Below the pieces are notes generated by a model. The model worked only from the letters and a program-made list of their open reading frames with translations. It searched no databases and had not been told where the DNA came from. From NCBI RefSeq assembly GCF_050296195.1, contig NZ_JBNKRB010000012.1: a DNA stretch of 64,000 nt; one strand, written 5' to 3'. The DNA comes from Gynuella sp050296195 (GTDB lineage: Bacteria > Pseudomonadota > Gammaproteobacteria > Pseudomonadales > Natronospirillaceae). How positions within the stretch are numbered: the stretch's first letter is position 1; every line of letters starts with the position of its first letter. The position numbers were made by a program, and so were the translations under genes. This document shows, one piece after another, positions 16,197 to 24,835 of the stretch.

Positions 16197-19109
16197 ATGC
16201 GACTCTCTCGAAAATTCCTATGGTCTGTCAGCACGGTTATCGTGTTGACACTCGCCGCAGGCAGTCTGGCCTGGGCAAAACTCGAAAAAGCTGACACAAA
16301 CTCCGGTATTACAAAACCTGTCACCGATAACCGGGAGTATCAATGGCTACAACTGGATAATGGGCTAACCATTTTGGTTGTCTCGGATCCCAATGTTGAG
16401 TCAGCTGCAGCCGTTATGAACGTCGCAACAGGATCCTGGGCTAATCCCGACGACCGTCCCGGACTGGCACATTTTCTCGAGCACATGTTATTTCTGGGTA
16501 CAGAAAAGTACCCGGAAGCTGATGAGTTCAGTGAATTCATCAGCGGCAATGGCGGCAGCCAGAACGCCATGACCATGTCAGAAAACACCATATATTTCTT
16601 TGATATCAATGCCGACCAGTTCCAACCGGCACTGGATCGTTTCGCCCAGTTTTTTACCGCGCCACTGTTTAATGAAGCGTATGTAGAGCGTGAACGCAAT
16701 GCGGTTGATGCTGAATTTCACACCGGGCTGCTGGATGACAATCGACGTTACTTCGACGCATTAAGAGAGTCCGTCAATCCCCATCACCCCGCCAGCAAGT
16801 TCGCGGTCGGAAGCCTGGACACCTTGAAGCCTGAAGGCCTGCGTCAGGATCTGATCAACTTTTATCAGCAGCATTATTCAGCTGATCTCATGTCGCTGGT
16901 CATATACAGTCCTGCTCCAGTCCAACAGAGCGCAAAACTGGCCAGGGAATTGTTTTCATTGGTGCCACAACATCACACCATAGATACCGAACCAAAATTA
17001 CCGTACTTCACCGATGCCCAGCTGCCACTACAGTTAAATGTCAAAACCATTAAGCAAACACACAAACTGATTTTGTCCTTTCCAGTCCCCGGCCCCAAAA
17101 CCGATTTGAATACCCGGGCTCCATTTTTCATCAGCTGGCTGTTGAATCGCGATGCCAAGGGCAGTCTCAGTGACGTACTGAAATCCAGGGGATTGATAGA
17201 AAACCTCGGTGTCAACTTTGCTGACAACCGTGATGACCCGACTCTGCTCAACGTGAATATCCAGCTGACTCAGTTGGGGCTGAAACAAACCGATGAGGTT
17301 ATTAGCCTGGTATTTGACGAACTACAACTGATTAAAGATCAGCAGGTAAAACCCTGGTTATACGAGGAAATGCAAAAGCTGCAGGAACTTCGTTTCCGCT
17401 TTCAGGAAAGCTACCGGCCAATTTCCTATGCCATGAGTCTGTCTAACAATCTCAAATATTATCCTGAAACACAGGTCCTCAGTGGTCCATACCGTTTTGG
17501 CGAATTCAACGAAAATGCCATCCAGCAATGGCTGCAATATCTCAAACCGGAAAACCTGGCACTCAGTCTGATGACTCCGGACATAAAAACCACTCGTAAG
17601 TCATCTTATTACAAGACCCCATATTCTCTGACCAAAATAAGCGATGACCGGATTAAGCGTTGGAGTAATCCCAGCATTGATAAAGATCTCGCTAACCCCG
17701 AACCAAATGCCTTTATTCCGACTGACCTGAATATTCTGCCTGGTGCCAAATCCACAAGTATACTGTATGACTTTGCACCGGACCTGTATATCGATAAGCC
17801 AGGGCAAACACTGTGGTTCCTGCAAAGCAACAAGTTCAACACCCCCAAAGTGGATTTAAGAGCCAGACTGCAAAATACCTGGTTCAGCGCCAATGCCAGC
17901 AATCAGATCAAAACACTGTTATATCTGGAGCTGGTTAAGGATTCGCTGTTGGATATCGCCGATGAAGCCTCACTCGCAGGGCTGGGATATAAGTTATGGC
18001 AGGAACAACAGGGTGTCTCGATTCGGGTCTATGGCTACAACGACAAGTTACCTTTATTTGTGGATAACATCATCAACGAACTGGTTACGCTGAAAATCAG
18101 GCCAGACCGTTTTGAAGCACTCAAAGCCGAACTACTCAGAAAATTTGATAATCAGAAAAAAGAACGTCTGCTCAATCAGTTGTACCTGCAGGTATATGAT
18201 CTGATGGACCCCAACTTTCTGACCAGTGAAGAGATTATTCCGGAACTCAAGAAACTGACACCGAAAGATCTGGAAGTGGTACGTGAACAATTCAGCGGCA
18301 AAACCAAACTGCTGGATCTGATTCATGGCAACATGACAGAAAACCAGGCGATAAGTCTCAGCAATCGTATCGCCGCCAACTTCCAGACAGTGGCCGCCGA
18401 AACCAATGCCGACGAAGTTATCAAACTCAATAGCGAGACTTCTTATCTGGATGTGGACTCTGATGATTCGGACTCTGCCATCATGATTTACTATCAGGGC
18501 GAAGACAGCGATTATCGTGATCTGGCCATGTTCATGTTGCTCAACCAGCTGTTACAAAATCAGTTTTTCACTCAATTGAGAACGGAAAAACAACTGGGTT
18601 ATGCGGTATATACCCGTAACTTGAATTTTGAGAAAGTGCCAGGCCTTGCGTTTGTCATTCAGTCTCCGGAAACGGATCCCGGCCTGTTGCAACTGCATAT
18701 TGAAAAGTTCCTGAATGAAGCGCCACAATGGCTTCAAAAACTCTCTGAAGATGAGTTCAACAAGAATAAACAAGGGTTAATCAGCAACCTGACTGAGCCG
18801 GACAAAAACCTGCTTGAAGCCGGCACCCGCTATTGGCACAACCTGCATTACGACAATTATAACTTCAATGAACAACGTCGTATCGCTCGGGAAATGAATG
18901 CCATTACGCTGGATGGCGTGTTGAAATTTATGGAAATCAGTATCCTGAATGACAATGCCAAGCGACTGGTTGTGTACCACATCGGCAAAGGACATGAAGA
19001 GGACTACAGACAGCACCGGGTCATTCATGCCGGAGAAAAAATCATTAGTTCAACGGAAGGTTTCCAGAAAGGCAAGGGAACTTTCAGTTTTGCCGATGGC
19101 AAACTGTAA
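16197..19109 (+). CDS. ptrA: Periplasmic M16 zinc metalloprotease (pitrilysin/protease III type)
   Basis: 970 residues, matching the ~960 of E. coli protease III. Residues 1-27 are a signal peptide ending ..SLAWA. The inverted zinc motif His92-Phe-Leu-Glu95-His96 lies in GLAHFLEHMLFLG, with Glu166 and Glu173 in ERERNAVDAEF spaced 74 and 81 residues after His92 as in protease III. The inactive second half contains the substrate-binding QLRTEKQLGYAVY motif. It degrades small peptides in the periplasm. It is divergent from cnoX. A long hairpin follows the gene. Confidence 0.93.
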   Translation: MRLSRKFLWSVSTVIVLTLAAGSLAWAKLEKADTNSGITKPVTDNREYQWLQLDNGLTILVVSDPNVESAAAVMNVATGSWANPDDRPGLAHFLEHMLFLGTEKYPEADEFSEFISGNGGSQNAMTMSENTIYFFDINADQFQPALDRFAQFFTAPLFNEAYVERERNAVDAEFHTGLLDDNRRYFDALRESVNPHHPASKFAVGSLDTLKPEGLRQDLINFYQQHYSADLMSLVIYSPAPVQQSAKLARELFSLVPQHHTIDTEPKLPYFTDAQLPLQLNVKTIKQTHKLILSFPVPGPKTDLNTRAPFFISWLLNRDAKGSLSDVLKSRGLIENLGVNFADNRDDPTLLNVNIQLTQLGLKQTDEVISLVFDELQLIKDQQVKPWLYEEMQKLQELRFRFQESYRPISYAMSLSNNLKYYPETQVLSGPYRFGEFNENAIQQWLQYLKPENLALSLMTPDIKTTRKSSYYKTPYSLTKISDDRIKRWSNPSIDKDLANPEPNAFIPTDLNILPGAKSTSILYDFAPDLYIDKPGQTLWFLQSNKFNTPKVDLRARLQNTWFSANASNQIKTLLYLELVKDSLLDIADEASLAGLGYKLWQEQQGVSIRVYGYNDKLPLFVDNIINELVTLKIRPDRFEALKAELLRKFDNQKKERLLNQLYLQVYDLMDPNFLTSEEIIPELKKLTPKDLEVVREQFSGKTKLLDLIHGNMTENQAISLSNRIAANFQTVAAETNADEVIKLNSETSYLDVDSDDSDSAIMIYYQGEDSDYRDLAMFMLLNQLLQNQFFTQLRTEKQLGYAVYTRNLNFEKVPGLAFVIQSPETDPGLLQLHIEKFLNEAPQWLQKLSEDEFNKNKQGLISNLTEPDKNLLEAGTRYWHNLHYDNYNFNEQRRIAREMNAITLDGVLKFMEISILNDNAKRLVVYHIGKGHEEDYRQHRVIHAGEKIISSTEGFQKGKGTFSFADGKL

Positions 19110-19126
19110 ACAATCAATATCAGATT

Positions 19127-19171
19127 AAAATGGATTCAGCAGTCCTTAAACGACCGGCTTGAATCCATTTT
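19127..19171. terminator. Hairpin between ptrA and the minus-strand kinase-like gene
   Basis: A 12-bp perfect stem (19127-19138 with 19160-19171) with a 21-base loop. The stem begins with A residues and ends with T residues, so it could terminate transcription in both directions. It sits between two convergent genes. Confidence 0.65.
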
Positions 19172-19266
19172 CAAAGCATTATTCCTGGTACACATGATTA
19201 TCAGGCATCATATTCGACATAGTGCGGACGATCAGTCCGCTCTGCCTGCCACTCGATTCAATTGAC

Positions 19267-20274
19267 TCAGTAAACATCTTCCGACCGCTGATCAGAAGTT
19301 TCGGACAACAATGGCAGCAACACCAGAAACTCAAACTGCCCGCCATCCCGAATCTCATGTGTGATCTGTCCACCCATTGACTTGACCAGTGCCTGAACAA
19401 TCACAGGTGACAGACCTGGGCTGATATCCCTACCATCAGAGTCCTGGAGCTGCAAATACTGCATGAATAATTGCTGAAGCTGAGAAGCATCCAGCTCTCG
19501 ACTGTTCATCACCAGTTGTATCCGCACCACTTCACTCATTTCGGCATCATGATAGGAAATCAAGTGAATATTGATTTGCGTGCCGGCACTGATCCGTATT
19601 GCCGTTTCCAATAAACGGTGTGTAAAGTTTTCAAGCTGATCACGGTGAGCATAAACATTGATTTGCTCTTCTTCATTTTCAACCACGACCGTTACCCCAA
19701 ACGTTTGAGACAATGGTTCAAGGCGGACAATTTCTTTCTCTAGCAGATGCTCAAAGCGAACAGACTCCTTAGGACCTTTAAGCTCATTGAGATGAAACAA
19801 TCCCAGCACCCCAAGATCTTTCGCGTACTTACTGAGAAGCTCAGTCCGGTTCACAAATTCATCACTGACCACTCCGGCCAACTGTGCAACCTCCTGCTGC
19901 TGCTCATCCATAGCGGCCTCAAGAATTTCGGCCATACGCACCAGCAGACGATCTTTATTCTCCACCTCTTTCATCATCATACGGCGCTGGGCAATCGCTG
20001 TGGACGCGTCATATTCGAGCTTTTCGGCAGTCAGGTGATTTTCTTCCAGAATCCGTTTCAGACGAGTCTGTTCTTTACGCAGCTGATCCCCTAACGTCCG
20101 GCTGCCAGCCGCTGCCATCAGTCCAGACAACAGGACCAATACCAGAATGGCCAAAGTGATTGCCACCAGAACACTATTCTGACGAGTCAACAACGTGGTG
20201 TAAAAGACGATCAGCCCCAGCAACAATACACCCGAAAACGCAAAACACAGTCTCACCCAATGCTGTCTGGACAT
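19267..20274 (-). CDS. Membrane protein with a degenerate histidine-kinase-like ATPase domain
   Basis: 335 residues. Two hydrophobic helices (about 8-28 and 34-56) are followed by a coiled-coil segment (about 62-125). The last ~150 residues look like a worn HATPase domain: LENFTHRLLETAIRISAG in place of the N box, and SPGLSPVIVQALVKSMGG followed by FEFLVLLPL in place of the G2 box and final strands. The H box with its phospho-acceptor His is not visible in the dimerisation helices, and the Asp-x-Gly G1 box is missing. It is probably a signalling scaffold or pseudokinase. No response regulator is adjacent. Confidence 0.6.
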   Translation of the reverse strand: MSRQHWVRLCFAFSGVLLLGLIVFYTTLLTRQNSVLVAITLAILVLVLLSGLMAAAGSRTLGDQLRKEQTRLKRILEENHLTAEKLEYDASTAIAQRRMMMKEVENKDRLLVRMAEILEAAMDEQQQEVAQLAGVVSDEFVNRTELLSKYAKDLGVLGLFHLNELKGPKESVRFEHLLEKEIVRLEPLSQTFGVTVVVENEEEQINVYAHRDQLENFTHRLLETAIRISAGTQINIHLISYHDAEMSEVVRIQLVMNSRELDASQLQQLFMQYLQLQDSDGRDISPGLSPVIVQALVKSMGGQITHEIRDGGQFEFLVLLPLLSETSDQRSEDVY

Positions 20275-20411
20275 GGCATTCCTTATTTATTATCAAACAA
20301 AATTAATTTGGTAGCGTGCTTAAGAGTAGCCCAGTAAACAGACTCAGGATAGCAGAGAATGTGAAATTAAAAGGGTTTCCAGAACAGAAACAACCTCTGT
20401 AGAAAGCAGAA

Positions 20412-20436
20412 AACCCGATGATCAGATCACCGGGTT
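20412..20436 (-). terminator. Terminator-like hairpin after fumarase
   Basis: AACCCG (20412-20417) pairs with CGGGTT (20431-20436), extended by a GATC-containing near-palindrome. On the minus strand it is followed by a moderately T-rich tract, 16 bases beyond the fumarase stop. Confidence 0.6.
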
Positions 20437-20451
20437 AGTCATCACTGACAA

Positions 20452-21960
20452 TCAGATACTTTTGGCCTGAATTCGAGCAGACCACTCCTGAGGTCCGGTT
20501 TTATGTACGGATGTTCCCTGGGAATCCACCGCCACCGTTACCGGCATATCTTTCACCTCAAACTCATAAATCGCTTCCATGCCGAGATCTTCAAACGCAA
20601 CCACTTTGGCTTTCTTAATGGCTTTGGAAACCAGATATGCGGCTCCACCTACAGCCATGAGATAGACTGATTTGTGCTTCTTAATGGCATCAATGGCAAT
20701 GTCACCACGCTCAGCTTTACCAATCATCCCGATCAGACCGGTTTTCGCCAACACGGTTTCCGTAAACTTGTCCATCCTGGTTGCCGTTGTCGGACCAGCC
20801 GGCCCCACCACTTCATCAGCGACCGGATCAACCGGTCCGACGTAGTAGATCAGCTTGTTGGTGAAATCCACCGGTAATTCTTCGCCCTTGGAAATCATAT
20901 CCACCAGACGTTTATGTGCCGCATCACGTCCCGTCAGGATAGTGCCATTCAGCAGCAGCGTCTGTCCGGGTTTGAATTCAGCCACTTTTTCAGGCGTCAG
21001 CTCATCGACATTCACAGTCAATGCCGTTGGACCCGCATCCCAGGTGATGTTGGGCCAATCATCCAGATTCGGAGGCGTCAACTCTGCCACACCGGAACCA
21101 TCCAATGTGAAGTGCACATGCCGTGTCGCTGCGCAGTTTGGAATAATAGCCACCGGTTTATTGGCCGCATGGGTCGGACAATCCATGACTTTAACGTCCA
21201 GCACAGTTGTCAATCCACCCAACCCCTGAGCTCCAACTCCCAGTTGATTCACTTTTTCATACAGCTCAATGCGCAACTCTTCAGCACGAGTACTCGGACC
21301 TCTGGCAATCAGCTCCTGGATATCAATCGGCTCCAGCAACGCCTCTTTGGCCATCAGCATGGCTTTCTCTGCTGTCCCACCAATACCGATACCGAGCATA
21401 CCTGGTGGACACCAGCCGGCACCCATCTGCGGGATCATTTTCAATACCCAATCCACAACCGAGTCAGATGGATTCAGCATGGCAAATTTGGATTTGGCTT
21501 CACTGCCACCACCTTTGGCGGCCACATGAACCTCCAGCTTATCGCCAGGAACAATTTCGGTATGGATCACCGCGGGTGTATTGTCTCTGGTGTTTTTACG
21601 GGCTCCGTCAGGATCAGCCAGGACAGATGCACGCAATACATTATCTGGTAGCAAATATGCCCTGCGGACACCTTCATTCACCATATCTGCCAGACTCATA
21701 TCCCCTTCAAAACGAACATTCATACCGACTTTCAGGAATACCGTTACAATTCCGGTATCCTGACAGATCGGCCGATGCCCTTCTGCACACATACGTGAGT
21801 TGATCAGAATCTGTGCCATAGCATCCTTGGCCGCTTGAGATTCCTCTCGCTCATAGGCCTGATGAACAGCCTGAATAAAATCTTTTGGGTGATAGTAGGA
21901 AATAAATTGCAAAGCATCGCAGACGCTTTGCATCAAATCATCCTGCTGAATAGTGGTCAT
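20452..21960 (-). CDS. fumA: Class I fumarate hydratase (4Fe-4S)
   Basis: 502 residues from the ATG at 21960, which has AGGAG about 6 bases upstream; a longer in-frame start at 22101 adds 47 residues with no family resemblance. It interconverts fumarate and malate in the TCA cycle. Iron-sulfur cysteines are visible in GHRPICQDTG (Cys66), IIPNCAATRHVHF and AGWCPPGMLG. The C-terminal swivelling domain carries GRDAAHKRL and VGPAGPTTATRMD. Length and motifs match class I enzymes of Pseudomonas. It is divergent from the enoyl-CoA hydratase, and a terminator follows. Confidence 0.93.
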   Translation of the reverse strand: MTTIQQDDLMQSVCDALQFISYYHPKDFIQAVHQAYEREESQAAKDAMAQILINSRMCAEGHRPICQDTGIVTVFLKVGMNVRFEGDMSLADMVNEGVRRAYLLPDNVLRASVLADPDGARKNTRDNTPAVIHTEIVPGDKLEVHVAAKGGGSEAKSKFAMLNPSDSVVDWVLKMIPQMGAGWCPPGMLGIGIGGTAEKAMLMAKEALLEPIDIQELIARGPSTRAEELRIELYEKVNQLGVGAQGLGGLTTVLDVKVMDCPTHAANKPVAIIPNCAATRHVHFTLDGSGVAELTPPNLDDWPNITWDAGPTALTVNVDELTPEKVAEFKPGQTLLLNGTILTGRDAAHKRLVDMISKGEELPVDFTNKLIYYVGPVDPVADEVVGPAGPTTATRMDKFTETVLAKTGLIGMIGKAERGDIAIDAIKKHKSVYLMAVGGAAYLVSKAIKKAKVVAFEDLGMEAIYEFEVKDMPVTVAVDSQGTSVHKTGPQEWSARIQAKSI

Positions 21961-22326
21961 GGATAACTCCTGTCTGGAAGTGCCAATATTGGACATTGCC
22001 GGTTGCCTGGGCCTGATAAATCGGGGGAGGACCAGTTTCAGTCGAGGTGTCCCGGAAAACCATGCAACGGTAGCAAATTCGAGGCTAGTATAAACCGCCA
22101 TACATCAATAGCACAGGCAACTACATTAAAGATTGTCATCAAAGAATGTGCAGACATGGAGAGTTTTGCCTCCACCATTAACAACACATCAATAATCAAA
22201 AAAGCTACTGGTTCCACCGATCTGGCTCATTTAATTTTATCAGCTGAACGCGCATGCTATAACAACATCATGCTCCGGGGGCGTTCATTCCCCCGAATCC
22301 ACAATAATAAACGGGAGCCATTAGCG
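21961..22326. other. Divergent promoter region, fumarase / enoyl-CoA hydratase
   Basis: 366 bp between two diverging starts. The hydratase frame happens to stay open through this region back to 22003, but the translation looks like non-coding sequence. No operator palindrome was recognised. Confidence 0.45.
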
Positions 22327-23073
22327 ATGAACCACATTCATATTACCCGACAGGACACTCTGCTTGAGATTGAACTGAACCGTCCGGAGAAGCGTAATGC
22401 GCTGACGACTGCCATGTATCAGCAGTTGACCGATACCCTGATTGAAGCCAGAAAGGACGACGGAATCCACGTGGTACTGCTTAATGGCCAGCCATTCTGC
22501 TTTACCGCAGGGAATGACCTAACCGATTTCCTGGAGCAATCTGACCTGAACACCAATGCCCCAGTGTTTCAGTTCCTGAGAACGGTGGCGGAATTTCCCA
22601 AACCGTTTATCTGCGCAGTTAATGGCCCTGCAGTCGGCATTGGCACGACCATCTGTCTGCATGCAGATCTGGTTTATTGCGGTGAAAGCGCCGAGTTTCA
22701 GCTACCGTTTGTCAAACTGGGCCTGGTGCCGGAGTTCGCTTCCACCTATCTGCTACCGGCAATGCTAGGGCATGCAAAAGCGTTTGAGTTACTGGTTTTG
22801 GGAGAAATATTTGACGCAGAAACCGCCAAACAACTCGGCATTGCCAATGCAGTATTCGGCGACGAACACTATCTGACAGCCGCTAAACAAAAAGCCATGA
22901 AGCTGGCCAAACTGCCGGTCGAAGCCGTCAAGCAGAGCAAAGCACTGCTGAAGCACCACTCTATCCATACGGCACTTGAAACCATCGAACGTGAAGGGGA
23001 AGTATTCGGCCGGCGGCTACAAAGCGAAGAAGTCCGCCAGATACTCGCCGGCTTTTTTACTCAGAAATCATAA
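22327..23073 (+). CDS. Enoyl-CoA hydratase/isomerase (crotonase family)
   Basis: 248 residues from the ATG at 22327, chosen because the family's first strand (HIHITRQDTLLEIELNRPEKRNAL) begins there and GGGAG lies about 10 bases upstream. The oxyanion-hole segments are FCFTAGNDLTDF and NGPAVGIGTTICLHADLVY. LGLVPEFASTYLLPAMLG is the active-site loop; its Glu is in a place typical of isomerase-like members, so double-bond isomerase or hydratase activity is possible. The stop is 8 bp from a MITE-like repeat that also overlaps the end of sbcB. Confidence 0.85.
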   Translation: MNHIHITRQDTLLEIELNRPEKRNALTTAMYQQLTDTLIEARKDDGIHVVLLNGQPFCFTAGNDLTDFLEQSDLNTNAPVFQFLRTVAEFPKPFICAVNGPAVGIGTTICLHADLVYCGESAEFQLPFVKLGLVPEFASTYLLPAMLGHAKAFELLVLGEIFDAETAKQLGIANAVFGDEHYLTAAKQKAMKLAKLPVEAVKQSKALLKHHSIHTALETIEREGEVFGRRLQSEEVRQILAGFFTQKS

Positions 23074-23081
23074 TCAGGACC

Positions 23082-23164
23082 CTACGGAAGTTCTGAAAAA
23101 CAGGAATATTTTTGATGCAGGCTAGGGCCTGCGCAAAAATAGGCCATTTTTCAGAGGTTCCCTA
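23082..23164. mobile_element. MITE-like inverted-repeat element, copy 1
   Basis: 83 bp with 19-base ends matching at 16 positions when one is reverse-complemented (CTACGGAAGTTCTGAAAAA and CTAGGGAACCTCTGAAAAA). The middle carries an inverted GATGCAGG..CCTGCGC core shared with the copies at 28782 and 49061. Its right end supplies the last four codons and the stop of sbcB. Confidence 0.7.
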
Positions 23165-24587
23165 GCAGTGCCTGTCGCTGTAACAGCAGGTGCTGCTCAA
23201 TCTCACTCCACAGAACTTCATCTTCCGGACTTTCGAGGCGATATTGCTGCAACTGATCCAAAGCCTGTTCACCCGTACGCGGACAACCACTGGTCTGCTG
23301 AGTAAACACTTCCCGACACCGTTCAAGCCAGCGCTGTTTTTCTTCTCCCTGCAACGTATTGGGATAGTTTCTGGCCCGCAGGCGAAACGCCAGCGTATTC
23401 AACCGGGCATCGCTGAAATGTCCGCTAAACTCCGCCATCTGCTCTGGAGCAAGGCTGCGAAACGTAGACATCAGACTTTTGTCGGCATCGTTAATAAACC
23501 CGGCATATAAAGCCTCATCCGGATCGACTTCGGGCAGTGGTTCACGGCTGTAAATCTCAGCGATTTTCTGATCCATATGCGGTATCTGCTGTAACTTGGC
23601 CGCATGCTGGCGCAAACGATCAAGATCAAAACCAAAGCGCTGAGCGACATCCTGATCCAGCATTTTTACCGGAACCACCATCGGACTCTTATTGGTATGA
23701 ATACTCTTCAGACCAATACGCTCAACCCCTTCCGGCAAATCTGCCGTAGCAGTAAACAAACGTTGGCTGATTTCTTCAGCGCTTAACTGCAGCAACAGTT
23801 CCGGATCCTGATCCAGGTTAAAACAGATGATTTCATTACGATTGAGCGGATGAACACCAATGGGTGCAACCACCGCCATACACCCCTGCTCCACCGGAAA
23901 CATTCCAGAGATATGCAGCACCGGCTTGCGGTGAATAAAATCAAACTGTTCCTGTACTGTTTGTTTCTGCCTTAACGAAAAAGCAAAATCGAACAATCTG
24001 GGCTGTACCGACCGGATCAGACGGGCAAATGCAATCGTTGCCTTCACATCGCTTACAGCATCATGCGCCGACTCGTGCTGAATACCATTAGCCTGGGTCA
24101 ACAACTCCAGGCGAAAGCTGGTTTTGCCATCCAGTCCCGTAGGCCACTGAATACCCTGAGGGCGCAACGCATAAGTCAGGCGCGCAACATCCAGTAAATC
24201 CCAGCGTGAATTGCCATGCTTCCATTCGCGTTCATAGGGATCGAGTAAATTCCGGTAAAACAAAAATCGGGTCAGCTCATCATCGAAACGAATACTGTTA
24301 TAACCCAGCGTACAGGTTTGCGGCTGACTCATCTGCGCTTGAATCACATTGGCAAACTCCAGTTCACTCATCCCCTGCGCCAGTGCGGTTTTGGGCGAGA
24401 TATGCGTAATCTGACAGGCCCCGGGATCAATCACCGTATCCAGAGCAGGCTTGCATAATATGTCAATCGGCTCACCTATCTGATTCAACTCCATATCGGT
24501 ACGCACAGCCGCAAACTGAGCGGCCCGGTCCCGCCTGGGATCGCTTCCCCAGGTCTCATAGTCATACCAAAGCAAAGTTGCGCTCAA
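23151..24587 (-). CDS. sbcB: Exodeoxyribonuclease I
   Basis: 478 residues from a TTG at 24587, chosen over an ATG 20 codons upstream because AAAGGAG lies 7 bases before the TTG and the family starts here (S-ATLLWYDYETWG); E. coli ExoI has 475. It digests single-stranded DNA 3' to 5' in recombination and mismatch repair. The DnaQ-type Asp and Glu of WYDYETWGSDPRRDRAAQF are intact, and ESAHDAVSDVKATIAFARLI contains the later catalytic His and Asp. The last four codons and the TGA lie inside a mobile inverted repeat, so the natural C-terminus may have been replaced. Confidence 0.92.
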   Translation of the reverse strand: MSATLLWYDYETWGSDPRRDRAAQFAAVRTDMELNQIGEPIDILCKPALDTVIDPGACQITHISPKTALAQGMSELEFANVIQAQMSQPQTCTLGYNSIRFDDELTRFLFYRNLLDPYEREWKHGNSRWDLLDVARLTYALRPQGIQWPTGLDGKTSFRLELLTQANGIQHESAHDAVSDVKATIAFARLIRSVQPRLFDFAFSLRQKQTVQEQFDFIHRKPVLHISGMFPVEQGCMAVVAPIGVHPLNRNEIICFNLDQDPELLLQLSAEEISQRLFTATADLPEGVERIGLKSIHTNKSPMVVPVKMLDQDVAQRFGFDLDRLRQHAAKLQQIPHMDQKIAEIYSREPLPEVDPDEALYAGFINDADKSLMSTFRSLAPEQMAEFSGHFSDARLNTLAFRLRARNYPNTLQGEEKQRWLERCREVFTQQTSGCPRTGEQALDQLQQYRLESPEDEVLWSEIEQHLLLQRQALLGNL

Positions 24588-24835
24588 TCGGGTACTCCTT
24601 TCTTCAAACAGTCGTTGTACACTATGCCACAGATTAACGGCTGGCATCCAAATCTGTGCTTAGCGGACTATTGCAAAATAAGCGCACTATCGCCAGGATC
24701 TCCTTCGACAAACCATAACAAGAATCACAAATAACATGGAAACAGCCATAAACCGGATTCACAAACAAATCATCAACCCAAACTAACCAACTCCAGAAAT
24801 ACCTTTATTTCTTGGGACACACGGAGCATAACAGC

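Noticed and set aside
20914..21803. Long plus-strand frames opposite fumarase
   Set aside because: They are antisense shadows of a well-conserved enzyme gene, with no ribosome sites or motifs.
22003..22326. N-terminal extension of the enoyl-CoA hydratase
   Set aside because: The frame is open by chance; the family fold starts at 22327 and the extension overlaps the fumarase promoter and leader.
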